NCBI GenBank assembly: GCA_928212115.1
Contig: CAKMRJ010005523.1
Location: forward strand, 148,342,766 to 148,406,765
Length of the DNA stretch: 64,000 nt
Source: Lactuca virosa
Lineage: Eukaryota; Streptophyta; Magnoliopsida; Asterales; Asteraceae
Direction: 5' to 3'
A program made the translations under genes and the position numbers. The first letter of the stretch is position 1, and each line of letters opens with the position of its first letter. Positions 61,628 through 64,000 of this stretch are shown here, one piece after another. The notes below the pieces were generated by a model that had not been told where the DNA came from, did not search any database, and saw nothing but the letters and a program-made list of their open reading frames with translations.

Positions 61628-62449
61628 AGTTGGTTTGAGTGATTCGAACACATTTTCATGGGGTGTTAGAACTTAAACTGAGGAAATGATGGTTTTTTCA
61701 AAAGAAAAATGAATTTCTGAAAGACTTTTATAAAAGAAAAGAGGGGTGTGTGCGTGCAATCAGCCGAACTCAAGTAACTGATTCCCAAAATATCCATATC
61801 TATGTGTTATGATTAGTATGTCTGTTATGTGGATTGCATGATGGAGTAGGGCTAAGGATACCTTTAGGAGTCGTATGCTAGAATTGCCTAATTTGTGTGA
61901 TGCCTTATAGCCTAGGGAATTAGATGCTATGTGTTACTTAGAATTGATATTGAATCAATTAATTGCTAAGTGTATGCTTTTAAAGTTGTATATGATAGGT
62001 TCATATAGCCTTAGAATGATCGATTTGGCCTCATTTCATGTTCCTTGTTTGGTTGTGGACTTAGGGTGGAATCATTATTTAACAGTCTATGTGATCCCAT
62101 TTTGTGTACAACTTGCATGCAGAAGGTAACCGATAGTGTTGGTTGAGGTTCCATGTATTGCAGGGCGGTTGAATTGAGAATTCCTTGAAGAGTATAGGAA
62201 ATGTAGTAGATATGTATTCTATTTAGCATAGGGATAGTGGGTATGGATTTAGTGTGGTGACCTAAAAGATTCTAGATTGTTCTTGAGGGAAGTACAGATA
62301 TGTGTGGAAGGTAGTATTGGGATCGTACCACTAAAAGCACATGATATGTACTCGAGACAAGGACGGTCTCAGAAATTCCAAGTAGCATGTATAATGGAAG
62401 TTTCCTCATGAGTGTGTTGATCATTTTTATGTTTGTATTTCATTTGGGT

Positions 62450-63826
62450 ATGACGATTACACGAGGAGGAGCTTCTAGATCAGGTTCTGGCTTTGGAACA
62501 GAACCAATTGATGAGCGGTTGCATGAGTTTATCACATCTAAGATTACCTAGGGTATCATGGAGGCCACCCCTATGATTTTCGGTACTATCAAGGAGGGGA
62601 TTATAGAGATGATAGATGAGCGACTCAGGGTTGTTCAGGCCGAGATCGTTGTGGGAGAGATTGGAGCACGGACTTCCTCATTTCGGGAGTTCAAGGCATG
62701 TGGAGTTCCTAAGTTCTTTGGGGCTAAGGACCTCATTGCTAGTTTTTGTTGGATAGCTGACATAGAGAATGCTCAGCGGACGATTTTTGTCCCTAAGGAG
62801 GCAAAGGTAGGGTTCACATCCTGCCTTCTGAGAGACCGAGCACGTGACTGGTGGGATAAGCTTAACTGAGCTTTAGGATCTACGCCACTAGTGGCCATGA
62901 CTTGGGAGGAGTTTGTTACGAGAGTATAGGAGGAGTTTGCACCAACGATCAAGGTACAGTAACTAGCAAGGGAGTTACAGGACCTTCGCCAGACTACTAA
63001 GACTGTGGCAGAGATTATTGCCAGTTTCGTGAGAGAGCTCTGTTGGTTCTGCAGTACGTTGCGGACGAGGAGATGAAGAAGACGAGATATAATGAAATGT
63101 CGAGGGATGGAATCAGAGAGTTTGTGAGTTATTTGGGGTGCAAGACCTTGAATTATATGATTGCAAGGGCCCGTGAGTGGGAAATTGAGTTGGAGCTTCG
63201 AACGAAGCGTAAGTCGGAGCAGGTGAAGACAGCAGTGGGCCATGCTAAGAGGCCCAAGACCTCTTATTCACATTCTAGGGGCCAGTAGGGTCGGAGCCGT
63301 TGTGGCAAGTTCGTCAAGCCGCATAGTGCGGCATGATTACCGACAGGTTCAGGTTGTTACAGATGTGGATAGACCCGTCATATGAGTAGGGATTGTCCCC
63401 AGAGTGCATTGATTTGTTTTCACTACAACCAGACAGGCCATTATAAGGCCGATTATTCGAGGTTGTGAGAAGGAGCAGTGGTAACGCCTGCACCAGACAC
63501 CTTGAGGATTACTGATGGCCGTCAGGGTAAGGCGAAGACACCTGTGGTGAAGAGCAATGCCTTCTAGTTGACTACCGATGAGGATCGAGCAACATCGGAT
63601 GTGGTTACCTGTATGTAATCTATTTAAATCTTTTATTGTTTTCCTTATTTATGCTAATGTTATATCTGATCTTTTATAAGGACTTTCTTATTTAATGGTT
63701 TGACTTCTCATGTTCTATTTGATTCGGACGCTACCCGATCCTTTGTAACTCTTGCACTTAGCAAGAAGTTTAGTGATGCTCCTGGGATTCTGGATTACCC
63801 ATTAGAGGTTGAGATTGCTAATGACC
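62450..63826 (+). pseudogene. gag: Gypsy gag and protease start, degenerate
   Basis: ATG 62450 opens MTITRGGASRSGSG. In-frame stops occur at 62549 and 62867 and more follow, with a frame change near 63030. The gag domain is recognisable (FFGAKD, LLRDRARDWWDKL, WEEFVTRV) and two degenerate CCHC knuckles lie at about 63355-63470. The aspartic protease start (HVLFDSDATRSFV, 63715-63753) has D where the usual DSGA glycine stands. A GT...AG stretch of 70 AT-rich bases (63611-63680) separates knuckles and protease. The coding region is cut at 63827 by another LTR. Confidence 0.85.
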
Positions 63827-64000
63827 TGTAACATCTCATTTTTCAAGTCCAAAAATTTTGATTTTTGATATAACAACATAGAAAAACATTCATAAGAAAA
63901 TATCATGAAGTCATATCATTTCGTAAAAACCATAATCTCATGTCTGAAAATCGTATCATAAAAGTAGTGATGATGTCAGAGTACAATCCCAAGAAATCTC
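63827..64000 (+). mobile_element. Start of another LTR, cut by window end
   Basis: TGTAACATCTCATTTTTC begins abruptly inside the protease reading frame and has the TGTAACATC start of several LTRs here. The expected duplication would be TGACC on the far side. Confidence 0.6.

Larger units (their letters stand above)
54237..64000 (+). mobile_element. Gypsy-type element, 5' part, multiply nested
   Basis: The 5' LTR (54237-61613, about 1.8 kb net) starts TGTAACACTCAG and is followed by a primer site TTGGTATCAGAG (61616-61627), a gag pseudogene and the start of the protease. It is interrupted by a solo LTR within the LTR and by another LTR at 63827. The 3' half lies beyond the window. Confidence 0.85.

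Overview
The window is plant nuclear DNA, almost certainly from a eudicot and possibly from an Asteraceae species such as lettuce (the family guess rests on the general look of the LTR families, not on a search). The signs are dense nested LTR retrotransposons primed by initiator-methionine tRNA, MULE transposons with 9-bp target duplications, intron-bearing plant gene fragments and long TA/GT/CT microsatellites. No bacterial features, CRISPR arrays, rRNA or tRNA genes were seen. The only sequence that looks like an intact host gene is a small basic protein on the minus strand at 26.66-26.86 kb.

Layout. 1-8 kb: a full Ty1/Copia element with nearly identical LTRs and a frame-broken gag-pol. 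8-16.6 kb: a related gag-only Copia element (minus strand, target duplication TTTTG) inside an older Gypsy-type LTR marked by a 20-bp palindrome. 17.3-26.3 kb: three different transposons lying end to end and separated only by (TA)n tracts. The third carries exons of a phytyl ester synthase/DGAT-like gene and is interrupted by a 3.7-kb solo LTR (GGCAC duplication). 26.4-27.7 kb: the small host gene and unique DNA. 27.7-30.3 kb: a composite solo LTR (AATAA duplication).

30.4-47.6 kb is a stack. A TA-flanked inverted-repeat element of about 2.3 kb has been inflated to 17 kb by two MULEs. One (31.8-41.9 kb, perfect 9-bp duplication) holds a gag-only Gypsy element (CGATC duplication). The other (42.3-47.1 kb) carries a degenerate mudrA-type transposase. 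47.8-54.2 kb is old low-copy or decayed DNA plus a small Pack-MULE-like element (50.9-52.6 kb) with a fragment resembling a plant DUF936 gene. From 54.2 kb to the end a Gypsy element holds a solo LTR in its 5' LTR, which holds a further solo LTR in its minisatellite; a fourth LTR begins inside its protease region at 63.8 kb.

Two patterns recur across elements that are otherwise different. First, several LTR families carry their own short CpG-rich palindromic word, repeated just upstream of the putative TATA box (in the leader for Copia). Second, most of the Gypsy-type LTRs share a layout of TATA, then a splice-donor-like GAG|GTGAGT followed by its own inverted CTCAC, then a family-specific tandem repeat, then an acceptor-like TTATGGTTTCAG|GT. 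That layout would be consistent with an intron inside the LTR that houses a minisatellite. These two patterns, the TA-tract transposon chain and the gene capture flanked by a 35-bp direct repeat are the most interesting observations. All retroelement and transposase genes in the window appear broken.
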